A DNA stretch of 64,000 bases from positions 124,001 to 188,000 of the forward strand of contig NZ_ML660020.1 of assembly GCF_007004645.1 (NCBI RefSeq). The letters are read 5' to 3'. The translations under genes were made by a program, and so were the position numbers. The notes under the pieces were generated by a model that made no database searches, was not told where the DNA came from, and saw nothing but the letters and a program-made list of their open reading frames with translations. This DNA comes from Aliiroseovarius halocynthiae. Its GTDB lineage: Bacteria > Pseudomonadota > Alphaproteobacteria > Rhodobacterales > Rhodobacteraceae. Positions 36,800 through 47,847 of the stretch are shown here, in pieces; within the stretch, counting starts at the first letter, position 1, and every line of letters starts with the position of its first letter.

Positions 36800-37927
36800 T
36801 TACAGAACTTTTGTCAGCACATCCTTCAGACGTGCGACACTGGCATCGACATCGTAAAGCTTGTCCAGACCAAACAGCCCAAGACGGAAAGACGAATAGT
36901 CATCGCCTTCGTCCACCATCAGGGGCACGCCTGCGGCAATCTGCACACCTTCTGCGGCGAAGGCCTTGCCCGCCTTGATGTCAGGATCTGCGGTATAAGA
37001 CACGACCACCCCGGGTGCCTCGAACCCTTCGGCGGCCACAGATTTGATACCGTTATCAGCCAACAGGGCGCGGACACGGCGGCCTTGCTCCCACTGGGCA
37101 TCGCGCAGTTTTTCGAACCCGTATTCCTTGGTTTCCAGCATCGTATCGCGGAAGGCGCGCAGCGCGTCGGTGGGCATGGTCGCGTGATAGGCATGCCCAC
37201 CACCTTCATAGGCTTCCATGATCGACAGCCACTTGCCCAGATCCACCGCAAACGAGGTCGAGGTCGCGGCTTTCGCCATATCCCGCGCGGTGTCGTTCAT
37301 CATGACAATCCCGGCAGACGGCTGCGCCGACCAGCCTTTCTGCGGGGCCGAAATCAACACGTCCACACCGGTCGCCTTCATATCAACCCAAGCACAGCCC
37401 GAGGCGATGCAGTCCAGCACAAAGATCCCGCCAACCGCATGCACGGCGTCGGCCACGGCAGAGATATAGTCGTCCGGCAGGATCATGCCCGACGCGGTTT
37501 CCACATGCGGGGCGAACACAACATCCGGCTTCTCGTCCCGAATTCTCGCAACGACCTCATCGATCGGGGCTGGGGCAAATGGCGCATCCGGGGCGTTGCC
37601 CACGCGGCGCGCTTTCATCACGGTCTCTGCGGACGGGATACTACCCATCTCGAAAATCTGGCTCCAGCGGAAGGAAAAGAACCCGTTGCGAATGACCATT
37701 ACACGCTTGCCGGTTGCAAACTGGCGGGCCACGGCCTCCATCGCATAGGTGCCCCCGCCGGGAACAAGCGCGACGGCATCAGCATTATAGACCTCTTTCA
37801 GGGTGGCCGAGATGTCGGTCATCACGCCCTGAAATGCCTTCGACATATGGTTCAGGGATCGGTCGGTAAATACGACCGAAAACTCAAGCATCCCATCGGG
37901 ATCAATATCGGGCAGAAGTGCGGACAT
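36800..37927 (-). CDS. Class V PLP-dependent aminotransferase
   Basis: This 375-aa PLP enzyme belongs to the class V family of alanine/serine-glyoxylate and phosphoserine-type transaminases. It shows LVPGGGTYAMEAVARQF for the phosphate pocket, the cofactor-Asp region FVLDCIASG and the PLP lysine in SAPQKGWSAQ (Lys197). Family relatives in Rhodobacteraceae are called alanine-glyoxylate or serine-pyruvate aminotransferases; the substrate is not proved here. It is in the same direction as two Lrp genes, which may control it. Confidence 0.85.
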   Translation of the reverse strand: MSALLPDIDPDGMLEFSVVFTDRSLNHMSKAFQGVMTDISATLKEVYNADAVALVPGGGTYAMEAVARQFATGKRVMVIRNGFFSFRWSQIFEMGSIPSAETVMKARRVGNAPDAPFAPAPIDEVVARIRDEKPDVVFAPHVETASGMILPDDYISAVADAVHAVGGIFVLDCIASGCAWVDMKATGVDVLISAPQKGWSAQPSAGIVMMNDTARDMAKAATSTSFAVDLGKWLSIMEAYEGGGHAYHATMPTDALRAFRDTMLETKEYGFEKLRDAQWEQGRRVRALLADNGIKSVAAEGFEAPGVVVSYTADPDIKAGKAFAAEGVQIAAGVPLMVDEGDDYSSFRLGLFGLDKLYDVDASVARLKDVLTKVL

Positions 37928-37987
37928 ATTGGAGCTCCTTCACAGTTCGTGAACAGCGTGACCCAGATTGCCGGCACAGGGAAGAGG

Positions 37988-38443
37988 TCAAATAGGCCCA
38001 GGGCGCCGTTCTTCGGACAAAAGCACGTTGGCTTCGACGTCTCCGACGCCGGGCATGGTCATGATCCGGCGGCGCAGCACCCGTTCGAAATCCGAGATGT
38101 CGCGGGCCACGACACGCAGCCGATAGTCATACAAGCCCAGCACATGTTCGACCGTCTGCACTTCCGGGATCGCCGACACCGCGCGTTCGAAGTCGTCCAA
38201 ACTGACGCGCCCCTTTGTGGCGAGTTTTACACCCAGAAACACGGTCACACCAAACCCCAGAGCCTCGCGGTCCAGATCCAAACGCCGTCCCGCGATCACC
38301 CCTAGGTCCGACAAGCGCTTGATGCGCCGCCACGCTGCCGGTTGGCTCAGCCCGACCTCGCGCCCCAAGGCACCGGCCGATTGGGTGGCGTCTTCGGCAA
38401 GAAGGCGCAGAAGGGCCATATCTGTCTCGTCAAACTCGGTCAT
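37988..38443 (-). CDS. Lrp/AsnC-family regulator (first-named, downstream copy)
   Basis: This 151-aa protein has an N-terminal HTH (DMALLRLLAEDATQSAGALG, QPAAWRRIKRL) and the RAM/effector domain at the C-terminus, the full length for Lrp-type regulators. The paired gene upstream is of the same length and overlaps by 4 nt (ATGA), so the two are translated together. They may make a mixed complex. Close to the class V aminotransferase; binding sites unknown. Confidence 0.88.
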   Translation of the reverse strand: MTEFDETDMALLRLLAEDATQSAGALGREVGLSQPAAWRRIKRLSDLGVIAGRRLDLDREALGFGVTVFLGVKLATKGRVSLDDFERAVSAIPEVQTVEHVLGLYDYRLRVVARDISDFERVLRRRIMTMPGVGDVEANVLLSEERRPGPI

Positions 38444-38895
38444 AGCGGTAGGCTTTCGTCCGATTTGATCCGCGCCACATGCATCAAGGCTTCGATATCT
38501 GCGATATGCGGAAGTGCTAAAATCTGATCGCGATAGATACCTTGGTAATGCGGCATGTCGCGGGCGATGACGGACAGGCGGACATCGACACGACCAACAA
38601 AAGTTTGGATCTCGATCACTTCCCGGATATCACGCGCGGCATCGATGAAGTCATCAAATGCGCGGGGCTGTGTCTTGTCGAGCGTCACGCGCAGACTAAC
38701 CTCGACCTCATACCCCAAGGCACGCCAATTAATCACGGCACGTGGGCCGCGCAGGATCTTCTGATCACGCAGTCGCTCGACCCGACGCGATAGGCGCGCG
38801 GCGGACAGACCCATCCGGTCTGCCAGCTCAGTCCCGCTCAAGCCCGGGTCCGCCTGCATTTGTCTCAGAATACGCCTGTCGAAGTCATTTAGCAT
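38440..38895 (-). CDS. Lrp/AsnC-family regulator (upstream copy)
   Basis: This 151-aa Lrp-type protein has HTH FDRRILRQMQADPGLSGTEL, then LSAARLSRRVERLRDQKIL, and the effector domain with DVRLSVIARDMPHYQGIY. It is diverged from its 3' partner, with which it overlaps by 4 nt. Upstream, 139 bp away in the divergent direction, is ilvC, so regulation of branched-chain amino acid synthesis by this regulator is worth considering, though unproved. Confidence 0.88.
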   Translation of the reverse strand: MLNDFDRRILRQMQADPGLSGTELADRMGLSAARLSRRVERLRDQKILRGPRAVINWRALGYEVEVSLRVTLDKTQPRAFDDFIDAARDIREVIEIQTFVGRVDVRLSVIARDMPHYQGIYRDQILALPHIADIEALMHVARIKSDESLPL

Positions 38896-38941
38896 GATTC
38901 TGTCATTATCATACTATCTGACGAATAGTTAACCTCAATAA

Positions 38942-40057
<1,116 letters not shown>

Positions 40058-40111
40058 GACCTGAACACGGTCACGCGATGGGTTGATTTCCATCGCAACA
40101 AAAGATCAAGT

Positions 40112-40140
40112 GGGGCGTCCGATTGCGGGCGCCCCTTTTT
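40112..40140 (+). terminator. Intrinsic terminator after ilvC
   Basis: GGGGCGTCC-gattgc-GGGCGCCCC with a T-run after it. It lies inside the longest reading of the following EamA gene, which supports the later start chosen for that gene. Confidence 0.9.
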
Positions 40141-40154
40141 CGTTGAGAGCACCA

Positions 40155-41057
40155 ATGACAGACAACCCTACATCCCGCGATTGGGCGGGCGTCGTGACAC
40201 TTGGCCTGATCTGGGGCGGCACATTCATGGTCGTGGCCATAGCGCTAGAGGGTTATGGCCCAGTGACCGTTGCCACCGCGCGCACCACGCTGGGCGCATT
40301 GGCGCTTTGGGTGCTGATGCGTGCCACGGGAAAGAGGATGCCGGAATTCAGTGCAGCCCTTTGGTGGTCGATTACGATCATCGGGATACTCTCGACAGCC
40401 TTGCCGTTCTTGTTGTTAAGCTGGGGGCAGCAATACGTACCGTCGGCCTTTGCCGGTCTCTCCATGGCAGCGATCCCTTTGATGGTGTTGCCTTTGGCCC
40501 ATTTCTTCTCGGACGAGCCGCTCAACGCGCGTAAATTCATCGGCGTGACGCTTGGATTTAGCGGCGCTTTGGTTTTGATCGGACCGGGCCTTGCACAATT
40601 GGGGCAAGGCGCTGAACCGTTGGCGCAGCTGGCCTGCATTGGTGCGGCGTTCTGCTATTCTGTTGCCTCGATCCTGACCCGGCGCTGCCCCCCGATTGAT
40701 CCGGTTGTCTTGGCCACACTGACGCTTGTGGTTGGGTCGGTGATCCTACTGCCCATCATGCTGGCAACAGAAGGCTGGCCCGCGTGGGAAGGCACGCGAC
40801 CCGGCCTTGCCATCGTCGCATTGGGGCTGCTCCCCACAGCGTTGGCCACCCTGCTGCGGGTGGCAATCATCCGCAGCGCCGGTTCGGTCTTCATGACGCT
40901 GGTGAACTACCAAGTGCCCGCATGGTCGATGGTGTTCGGCGCTTGGATCCTATCCGAGGCCCTGCCCCTGCGATTTTTCGCGGCCCTTGCGCTGATCTTG
41001 ACCGGGCTGGCCATCAGCCAGTGGTTCAGCCTGCGCAAGATGCTGGTCGGGCGTTAA
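40155..41057 (+). CDS. EamA/DMT-family transporter
   Basis: This 300-aa permease has ten hydrophobic segments arranged in two EamA repeats, with repeat wording [20 protein letters not shown] at the start and the matching [20 protein letters not shown] in the second half. It probably exports a small metabolite. The ATG at 40083 is upstream of the ilvC terminator, so I took 40155 ([10 protein letters not shown]). Its stop overlaps the convergent glmM stop by 4 nt. Confidence 0.85.
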   Translation: MTDNPTSRDWAGVVTLGLIWGGTFMVVAIALEGYGPVTVATARTTLGALALWVLMRATGKRMPEFSAALWWSITIIGILSTALPFLLLSWGQQYVPSAFAGLSMAAIPLMVLPLAHFFSDEPLNARKFIGVTLGFSGALVLIGPGLAQLGQGAEPLAQLACIGAAFCYSVASILTRRCPPIDPVVLATLTLVVGSVILLPIMLATEGWPAWEGTRPGLAIVALGLLPTALATLLRVAIIRSAGSVFMTLVNYQVPAWSMVFGAWILSEALPLRFFAALALILTGLAISQWFSLRKMLVGR

Positions 41058-42400
41058 GCGGTCGCGGCTTCGACCTCGGCCACGATCCCGTCCACGACTT
41101 CAGACAGAAGCGCGTCATCTTCGCATTCTGCCATCACGCGGATCAGCGGCTCGGTGCCGGACTTGCGGATCAACAGGCGCCCCTTGCCGTCTAGCTTCGC
41201 CTCGGCATCGGCAATCGACGCTTTGACGCGCTCTGCCTCAAGCGGGGTCTGACCCAGCGTATAGCGGACGTTCTTTAGAAGCTGTGGCACCGTCTCGAAC
41301 ACCTGACACAGCTCAGAGGCGGGCTTGCCTGTTTCGATCATACAAGCCAGAAACTGGAGCCCGGCCAGAAGGCCATCGCCTGTGGTGGCATAGTCGGTCA
41401 TCACGATATGGCCGGACTGTTCACCACCAAGATTATAACCACCGGCGCGCATCGCCTCGACCACATGGCGATCGCCCACTTTGGTACGCAGAAGTTCCAG
41501 CCCCTGCGCGGCCATGTGGCGTTCCAGACCAAGATTCGACATCACGGTCGCGACCAGCTTTCCGCCGCTCAGGCGACCCTCGGACGCCCAATGTGACGCA
41601 AAAAGCGCCATGATCTGATCACCGTCGGCCACACGGCCTTTTTCGTCGATGATCATGATGCGATCCGCGTCGCCGTCCAAGCAAATGCCCAAATCCGCGC
41701 CCGTTTCGACCACAGTACGCGCGGCAAGTGCGGTGTCTGTTGACCCGCAGCCTTTGTTGATGTTGGTCCCGTCGGGCGAGACCCCGACCGGGATAATGTC
41801 GGCGCCCAGCTCCCACAACGCATCTGGCGCTGCGCGATAGGCCGCACCGTTTGCGCAGTCGATCACAACCTTGATCCCGTTCAGACGTTTATTCTGTGGG
41901 AACGTGGTTTTCAGATATTCCATATAGCGCTGGCGAGCTTCCTCGATCCGTTTGGCGCGGCCGATATTCTGGGACTGCACAGGATCCACGCCCTCATGCA
42001 CCAGCCGCTCGATCTCGGCCTCGTCCTCGTCCGACAGCTTAAAGCCGTCAGGTCCAAAAAACTTGATGCCGTTGTCATGGAAAGGGTTGTGTGATGCCGA
42101 GATCATGATCCCCAGATCCGCGCGCATGGAATGGGTCATCCGGCCCACAGCGGGCGTCGGCACAGGCCCCAACAACAGCACGTTCATCCCCGTCGAAGTC
42201 AGCCCCGCAGTCAGTGCATTTTCCAGCATATAGCCCGACAAACGCGTGTCCTTGCCGATCACCACCCGGTGTCCGTTCGAGTGGTCACGGCGGAAGTGGC
42301 GCCCCGCAGCGGCCCCCAGCTTCAACGCCATTTCGGCTGTCATAGGCCACGAGTTTGCCAGCCCGCGAACCCCGTCGGTTCCGAAGAGTTTTTCGACCAT
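41054..42400 (-). CDS. glmM: Phosphoglucosamine mutase
   Basis: This 448-aa enzyme interconverts glucosamine-6-P and glucosamine-1-P for UDP-GlcNAc, feeding peptidoglycan and lipopolysaccharide. It shows the start [13 protein letters not shown], the phosphoserine loop [18 protein letters not shown] and the Mg2+ loop [14 protein letters not shown]. It is the last gene of a folB-folP-glmM operon; the folP-glmM pairing is known from many bacteria. Confidence 0.97.
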   Translation of the reverse strand: MVEKLFGTDGVRGLANSWPMTAEMALKLGAAAGRHFRRDHSNGHRVVIGKDTRLSGYMLENALTAGLTSTGMNVLLLGPVPTPAVGRMTHSMRADLGIMISASHNPFHDNGIKFFGPDGFKLSDEDEAEIERLVHEGVDPVQSQNIGRAKRIEEARQRYMEYLKTTFPQNKRLNGIKVVIDCANGAAYRAAPDALWELGADIIPVGVSPDGTNINKGCGSTDTALAARTVVETGADLGICLDGDADRIMIIDEKGRVADGDQIMALFASHWASEGRLSGGKLVATVMSNLGLERHMAAQGLELLRTKVGDRHVVEAMRAGGYNLGGEQSGHIVMTDYATTGDGLLAGLQFLACMIETGKPASELCQVFETVPQLLKNVRYTLGQTPLEAERVKASIADAEAKLDGKGRLLIRKSGTEPLIRVMAECEDDALLSEVVDGIVAEVEAATA

Positions 42401-42416
42401 TCTGCTGCCCTCGTTC

Positions 42417-43421
42417 TTACTTTTTATCGGTCATGGCTGCATGAAGAAGCAACGCCTGCCGTGTTTCAAATGTGTCATGGACCCGCAAAATCTGCATGCC
42501 TTGCGCAATGCCGTGCATCGCAACGGCCACGGATCCGGCGACCCGATCACGGGCCACTTCGGCCTGCCCGATCGTGCCAATGAACCGCTTGCGCGAGACA
42601 CCCAACAGCACCGGAAGACCCAGATCATGTAGCAGTGACAGGTTACGCAGCAAAGTCACATTGTGTTCCAGAGTCTTACCAAAACCGATGCCGGGATCGG
42701 TGATAATCCGCTCGCGCTTGATGCCTTTACCCTCGGCAAAGGTGATGCGTTCTTCCAGATAATCCATCACATCGAACAGCACATCGTCATAGCGCGGATC
42801 GTTCTGCATATCCTCGGGTCGCCCCTGCGAATGCATCAGGCAAACGGGCACGTCGCGTTCGGCCACAAGGTCTGCAAGCTCGGGATCGAAGGTAAATGCC
42901 GACACGTCATTCACGATATCCGCGCCCGCATCCAACGCAGCCTCTGCCACACGAGCCTTCCGCGTATCGATCGAGATCGGCGTGTTCACCCCCGCCGCGC
43001 GGATCGCTTCGATCACGGGGGCAGTTCGGCGGATTTCTTCTTGAACATCAACCTCTTCGGCGCCCGGACGGGTGCTTTCCCCACCGATGTCCAGAATATC
43101 CGTATCGCCCGCCATCTGACGTGCGCGGGTGACTGCGGCCTCGATCGTATCCAGTTCGCCGCCATCCGAAAAACTGTCAGGTGTGACATTCAGAATGCCC
43201 ATCAGGCGCGGCTGATCCATGGTCAGCCCGCACAGCGTTGGGCGTGGTGCGCTTAGGCGGGTGATCGCTGCGTCTTCAAGATCTGACAGATCGACAATCG
43301 TCTCTGCCCCTCCGCGCTGGCGTTCAAGGGCCTGGTCAAACCACAGACTGCGATTGCCACAGAGTTTATGGCCAGAAAACGGCCGTCCTGAACGGGCGAT
43401 CGGTTGAATGCGCCGGGTCAT
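42417..43421 (-). CDS. folP: Dihydropteroate synthase
   Basis: This 334-aa enzyme joins p-aminobenzoate to dihydropterin pyrophosphate in folate synthesis and is the sulfonamide target. It has [16 protein letters not shown], the Asp/Asn [14 protein letters not shown] box, and [16 protein letters not shown]. An N-terminal extension of about 90 residues precedes the barrel, as is usual in this group. The ATG at 43421 overlaps the folB stop by 4 nt (ATGA). Confidence 0.96.
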   Translation of the reverse strand: MTRRIQPIARSGRPFSGHKLCGNRSLWFDQALERQRGGAETIVDLSDLEDAAITRLSAPRPTLCGLTMDQPRLMGILNVTPDSFSDGGELDTIEAAVTRARQMAGDTDILDIGGESTRPGAEEVDVQEEIRRTAPVIEAIRAAGVNTPISIDTRKARVAEAALDAGADIVNDVSAFTFDPELADLVAERDVPVCLMHSQGRPEDMQNDPRYDDVLFDVMDYLEERITFAEGKGIKRERIITDPGIGFGKTLEHNVTLLRNLSLLHDLGLPVLLGVSRKRFIGTIGQAEVARDRVAGSVAVAMHGIAQGMQILRVHDTFETRQALLLHAAMTDKK

Positions 43422-44320
43422 AGTAGATCCTCCAACATCACAGATTGTGACGAGATACCGGGAATATCGCGCGCCGGACAGCCCACCCAAAGAATCTGGC
43501 AGGCGTCAACCTGTTGCGCAAACCAAAGCGTCAGGTCCGCAAGATCGGTCGATACGGGGGCGTCCACCGCATCCAGCACCATCTTTGATGGCGCCCACAC
43601 GCTGAGCTGCCCATTTTTCAGGCCCCAGTCCAGCTCTGTCCGCGTTCCTACGGGCACAGAACGCGCGTCGTCAGCCGCCAGTCGCCACGCTGCCTGATCC
43701 GCCTGCAAAAGTGCAATGTTTCGGGCGGGCCAGCTGTCTGTCGCAGTGGGCAGATCGGCATCGACCACCAAAATGGTTGGCACGCCGTCTTGTTCCAGTT
43801 GATCAAGGAATGTCCCCAACCCATGCGACTTCAGGGCAGTCGATGACAGAAAAGTTAAAATCGGAGCGGGCGTATCATCTGTCCCAGCCGTGCCCGATTG
43901 ACCGGACCGGTCGCGCACGATCTCGACCCCTAGTTTTCCGGGGCCGCGATCCAGCTTTTCGATCCGTACGAACACGCGCTGCGGTTGCGGCGCGTGCAGC
44001 AACCGTTGCGCAATCCGTTCCGCCAGCGTTTCCAGCAGGTTCAGACGTTCCGCATCAAGCTCGGCCATGATAGCTTCGGTAATTGTGTCGTAGGACAGGA
44101 TGTCATCCACGTCATCCGTCTGGGCACCGCCATGATCCGAGACCTCGACAACAACACTGAAGCTTAAGCGCTGCGTCACGCCACGCTCGGCCTGAAAGGC
44201 GCCAATTTCCACGTCAACCACGTGATCACGCACCGAAATACGGTCTGCTGGCACATCGCCGGCCATAGCCCGCGCGCGCGCCTCAAGATCAGAAAAAGCC
44301 AAGCTGGCGTCGGTCATCAC
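43418..44320 (-). CDS. folB: Dihydroneopterin aldolase with C-terminal extension
   Basis: This 300-aa protein starts with a FolB domain of the usual kind (about residues 25-145: DRISVRDHVVDVEIGAFQAE, LSYDTITEAIMAEL, RLNLLETLAERIAQRLL, VRIEKLDRGPGKLGVEIVRD), which cleaves dihydroneopterin to the pterin that FolP needs. A second part of about 150 residues has no recognised function; the domain boundary is near residue 145. Typical FolB proteins are about 120 aa, so this is more than twice normal. Two Met codons stand at the start (44320 and 44317). Confidence 0.88.
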   Translation of the reverse strand: MMTDASLAFSDLEARARAMAGDVPADRISVRDHVVDVEIGAFQAERGVTQRLSFSVVVEVSDHGGAQTDDVDDILSYDTITEAIMAELDAERLNLLETLAERIAQRLLHAPQPQRVFVRIEKLDRGPGKLGVEIVRDRSGQSGTAGTDDTPAPILTFLSSTALKSHGLGTFLDQLEQDGVPTILVVDADLPTATDSWPARNIALLQADQAAWRLAADDARSVPVGTRTELDWGLKNGQLSVWAPSKMVLDAVDAPVSTDLADLTLWFAQQVDACQILWVGCPARDIPGISSQSVMLEDLL

Positions 44321-44407
44321 ATGTCCCCTTTGAACTTAGCCGGACCATGCCTTGAACACGCCGCGAAACGCCAGCGTAAAGCGACGGATCGGCGTGATCA
44401 GGCGTCT

Positions 44408-45058
44408 TTAGCCAGGCATCCGGTAAAACCGGTGCACCCCAATCGACGCGGTTTTCTGGAAGCTGCGCGCCCAGCGGGGTGATACTGCAGTGGTGTGGTA
44501 ATGCGTTGCGCCATCGGTCAGATCGCGCGGCGCACCATCTATCATTGCGCGCGCAATGCGGCTCAGGCGGTCATAAATGGCATGTTCGCGGATCACTTCG
44601 GCACGTCCATCACAAGTATAGGTAAACTGACAAGCGTATCGCTTGCCCGTCCCTTGATTGATTACACCACAAATAGTGCCTGGGAAACGAACATGGTCCA
44701 CACGGTTCAAAATGACCTCGGCCACGGCGAACTGCCCCTCGATGGTCTCGCCCCGCGCTTCGAAATAGAGAGCTTCCGCAAGGCACTTAAGTTCAGCATC
44801 TTGTGTAGGTGCGGGTTGTGCTGTCAGCCAAGCAACCGAGCGTTCAAACCCATTCGCAGCCTCGTCCGAAACTTTGGGAAGTATCGAAATCGCGTTCAGT
44901 TTCTCGCCACCCATCACGCCAAGGCCAAAATGCTCCTGCAGCAGCGCGTCGCGGAATGGGTTCGGAGCGATGTCGGATTCAGATGCTTGAAGAGGCGCGA
45001 CCACCCCCACGACAATGACGACAAAGGCACATAGTTGAGGTTTCCACTTGATACGCAT
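44408..45058 (-). CDS. SleB-like cell wall hydrolase
   Basis: This 216-aa exported protein has a signal peptide (KWKPQLCAFVVIVVGVVAPLQA) and a hydrolase-2 (SleB-type) domain with LAEALYFEARGETIEGQFAV and ILNRVDHVRFPGTICGVINQG, then THYHTTAVSPRWARSF at the end. Catalytic Glu lies in YFEARGE. The SleB family splits cortex peptidoglycan in spores; in this non-sporing group such proteins are autolysins or remodelling enzymes. The start at 45058 (MRIKWKPQL) is preferred over 45079. Confidence 0.85.
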   Translation of the reverse strand: MRIKWKPQLCAFVVIVVGVVAPLQASESDIAPNPFRDALLQEHFGLGVMGGEKLNAISILPKVSDEAANGFERSVAWLTAQPAPTQDAELKCLAEALYFEARGETIEGQFAVAEVILNRVDHVRFPGTICGVINQGTGKRYACQFTYTCDGRAEVIREHAIYDRLSRIARAMIDGAPRDLTDGATHYHTTAVSPRWARSFQKTASIGVHRFYRMPG

Positions 45059-45132
45059 CGAACAATACTTCCCAGACAATTGCGTCGGGACACTTAGGTA
45101 CTTGTCGCCCTTACGTCTACCCCTCGCACCAA

Positions 45133-47691
45133 CTAGGTTTCAGAAGGTTTCGGAGATGTGATCGCCAAATGCGCCGCCGCCAAACGTGCCACTGGCACCC
45201 TGAACGGCGAACACGACACATAGTCAAACCCTGCATCGCGGCAGAAACGGATGCTTTCTGGATTGCCCCCATGTTCGCCACAGATAGAAAGGGTCAGGTC
45301 AGAATTCTCGGCCCTGCCGCGTTCCGCACCCATCTGAAGCAACTCGCCCACGCCATCCGCGTCCAGCATGTGGAACGGGTCTTCGTCATAGACCCCCTGC
45401 GCCACATATTCGCCCATGAACCGCCCCGCATCATCGCGCGACAGGCCATATGTCATCTGGGTCAGGTCATTCGTACCGAAAGACATGAAGGCCGCGTGTT
45501 GCGCAATTTCGCCGGCCCGCAACGCCGCGCGGGGAGTTTCCACCATGACGCCCAGTCGATAGTTGAAATCTGCCCCTTGCTCGATCCGAACCGCCGCAGC
45601 GACCGCATCGACACGTGCTTTGACGATCTCGACCTCGCGCTTGGCCGAGACCAGAGGGATCATCACTTCGGGCACCACCGGGTCGCCAGACTTTGACGCC
45701 TCGATCGTCGCCTCGAAAATTGCACGCGCTTGCATGTCATAGATCTCGGGGACGGTTACGCCCAAACGCACTCCCCGCATACCCAGCATCGGATTGAACT
45801 CACGCAGGCCCGCCACACGGCGTTCGACGTCTTTCATCGGCAGATCCAATGCCTCGGCCAATTCACGCAGACCTTCGCGCCCATGGGGCAAGAATTCGTG
45901 CAAGGGTGGGTCAAACAGGCGGATGCAGACAGGTTGCCCCTGCATGATCTCAAACAGCTCGGTGAAATCCGCGCGTTGCATCGGAAGCAGGCGGTCAAGC
46001 GCCGCACGCCGGTCGTCGGTGTGATCGGCAAAGATCATCTCGCGCATGGCCAAAAGGCGGTCGTCATCAATGAACATGTGCTCGGTCCGGCAAAGGCCAA
46101 TCCCTTCGGCGGCAAACATCCGGGCATTACGCGCATCCGGCGGCGTATCCGCATTCGCGCGCACGCCGATATCGCGCAGATCATCGGCCCATGTCATCAG
46201 GGTCTGGAAGCTTTCCCCCAATTCCGGTGGCAGCATATCGACACCACCTACAAGGGCCTCGCCGGTGCTGCCATCAATCGTGATCACATCGCCTTCGCGC
46301 AGAGTTCGGCCATCTGCGGTCTGCACGCGTCCCTTTCGCTTGTCCAAAATCAAATCGCCCGCACCGACCACGCAAGGCAGACCCAGCCCGCGCGCAATCA
46401 CCGCTGCATGGCTGGTGATTCCGCCGCGAATGGTTAGGATACCGTTGGCAGCGTGCATCCCACGGATATCCTCTGGGCTGGTTTCACGGCGTACCATAAT
46501 ACAATTTTCACCCTGTGCAGCGAGCGTCTGAGCAGCGCGAGCGCTGAATACGATCTTGCCAGTTGCCGCACCCGGGCTGGCGGCGATGCCTGTGACGAAA
46601 TGGTCGCGTGCGCCTTCGGGATCAATCTGATTGTGAAGCAACTCGGTCAATGCGCGGGGCGGGATGCGCAACACGGCATCTTCCCGGCTGATTATCTCGT
46701 CCTTGGCAAGCCCAACCGCAATGCGCACATTTGCACGCTCGGACCGCGGGACGCGCACAGCATCCAGAATGAACAGCTCTTCGTTTTCAATGGTGAATTC
46801 GATCACCATCTCTTCGCGCAGCCGGGCGCGGCAAAATTCTCCGTACCGGACGAGGTCTGCGAAATTCTGGGGCAGAACCTCTTCGATCGAACGGCCACGC
46901 GGATCCTTGGTCAGATACATGACGTCACGATCTTCAGCATCCGCCAGCGCGTCGCGCCCTTGGCTTTTGCACAGATAGCGTCCGCGGATTTCACGGTGCC
47001 CGGTGGTGCCGTTCACAAACTGAATGACCCCTGAACCGCAAATCCCTTGCCCGACGCCCAGCACCATCTTCTGCACCACAAGCCCAAGCCCTGCATCAGC
47101 AGGCGCACCTTTGGCCTGACGCAGCAGGCGCGCAGTTGTGCCCTCCCATGCGCGCGCCATCGAACGCAGGATCTCACGCAGCTGCTCGGCAGGGTCTTGA
47201 GGGAAATATTCGTCGGTCTCTTCTTCGTACAGGTCCAACGCTTCGCGCAGCGTATCCGCGGTGGGCGTCGTCAGTGCGTCGAATTCGTCCGGGTCCAGAC
47301 GCCCGACATTGACCGCATAGGATTGGATGAAACGCAGATAGAGTGCGTTTGCCGCCGTTTCGCCATGGGATTCAATCAGGCGTGCATGAACCTTGTCATT
47401 CATGCCGATGTTCAAAATGGCACCCGGCCCGCCCCAGTCAGGGTCTTCCGAAGACGGGCGAACCGAGACCAGCGGATCGTCGCCAAATAATGCAAGCATC
47501 GCGCCCAAATCGGGCAGATCCCCGGCAGACACGCCGTGTACCGCATCAAAATCCAGTGCCACCGTACGCGGAACTGGCATGTCCAGCCGGATCAGCCGTT
47601 GCAGGCACTTCGCCCGCCCGCCATGACGCGCGGTGTCAATCGCCGCCGTTGGGGTGATTTCCGTGAAGCCCAAATCTCGATTTTTCTGCAC
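45133..47691 (-). CDS. Pyruvate phosphate dikinase-like protein with diverged ATP-site motifs
   Basis: This protein of about 852 aa carries the phosphohistidine loop GGITSHAAVIARGLG and the C-terminal PEP/pyruvate barrel with LCRTEHMF and the proton-donor CGEHGGNPESI, as in PpdK. The N-terminal ATP-grasp motifs differ from the usual ones: GGKGANL reads HGGRAKCL, VRSGAR reads VRPSSEDP, and the usual QTRNGKR is DAVRVPRS. Canonical activity is therefore in doubt, although the His and barrel parts are intact. I prefer the GTG at 47691, preceded by AAAGGCGG, over the ATG at 47730. It lies downstream of the glyQ-DUF6446-glyS block. Confidence 0.8.
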   Translation of the reverse strand: MQKNRDLGFTEITPTAAIDTARHGGRAKCLQRLIRLDMPVPRTVALDFDAVHGVSAGDLPDLGAMLALFGDDPLVSVRPSSEDPDWGGPGAILNIGMNDKVHARLIESHGETAANALYLRFIQSYAVNVGRLDPDEFDALTTPTADTLREALDLYEEETDEYFPQDPAEQLREILRSMARAWEGTTARLLRQAKGAPADAGLGLVVQKMVLGVGQGICGSGVIQFVNGTTGHREIRGRYLCKSQGRDALADAEDRDVMYLTKDPRGRSIEEVLPQNFADLVRYGEFCRARLREEMVIEFTIENEELFILDAVRVPRSERANVRIAVGLAKDEIISREDAVLRIPPRALTELLHNQIDPEGARDHFVTGIAASPGAATGKIVFSARAAQTLAAQGENCIMVRRETSPEDIRGMHAANGILTIRGGITSHAAVIARGLGLPCVVGAGDLILDKRKGRVQTADGRTLREGDVITIDGSTGEALVGGVDMLPPELGESFQTLMTWADDLRDIGVRANADTPPDARNARMFAAEGIGLCRTEHMFIDDDRLLAMREMIFADHTDDRRAALDRLLPMQRADFTELFEIMQGQPVCIRLFDPPLHEFLPHGREGLRELAEALDLPMKDVERRVAGLREFNPMLGMRGVRLGVTVPEIYDMQARAIFEATIEASKSGDPVVPEVMIPLVSAKREVEIVKARVDAVAAAVRIEQGADFNYRLGVMVETPRAALRAGEIAQHAAFMSFGTNDLTQMTYGLSRDDAGRFMGEYVAQGVYDEDPFHMLDADGVGELLQMGAERGRAENSDLTLSICGEHGGNPESIRFCRDAGFDYVSCSPFRVPVARLAAAHLAITSPKPSET

Positions 47692-47775
47692 TGCAGCACC
47701 GCCTTTCACCCACACCATAACGCGGATCATCTGTCACACAAGGGTTACATGCTCAGTGCGGATGGATACAGGGAT

Positions 47776-47844
47776 GGGGGCGCTGCCCCCGCCTGATTTC
47801 CGGGGGAATTCAGGCTCCCCCGGGATATTTTCGACAAGAAAAAG
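47776..47844. repeat. REP-like intergenic repeat, copy 1
   Basis: GC-rich inverted block (GGGGGCGCTGCCCCC) followed by CCCCCGGGATATTT and GACAAGAAAAAG. The same arrangement is found at 58819-58887. It lies between glyS and the PPDK-like gene. This pattern is a common dispersed repeat of Rhodobacteraceae in my memory, not checked. Confidence 0.7.
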
Positions 47845-47847
47845 CGG

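Noticed and set aside
36785-38305. 506-codon plus-strand open frame over the aminotransferase and first Lrp gene
   Set aside because: Shadow of two well-recognised minus-strand genes; His/Arg-rich composition is typical of antisense reading.
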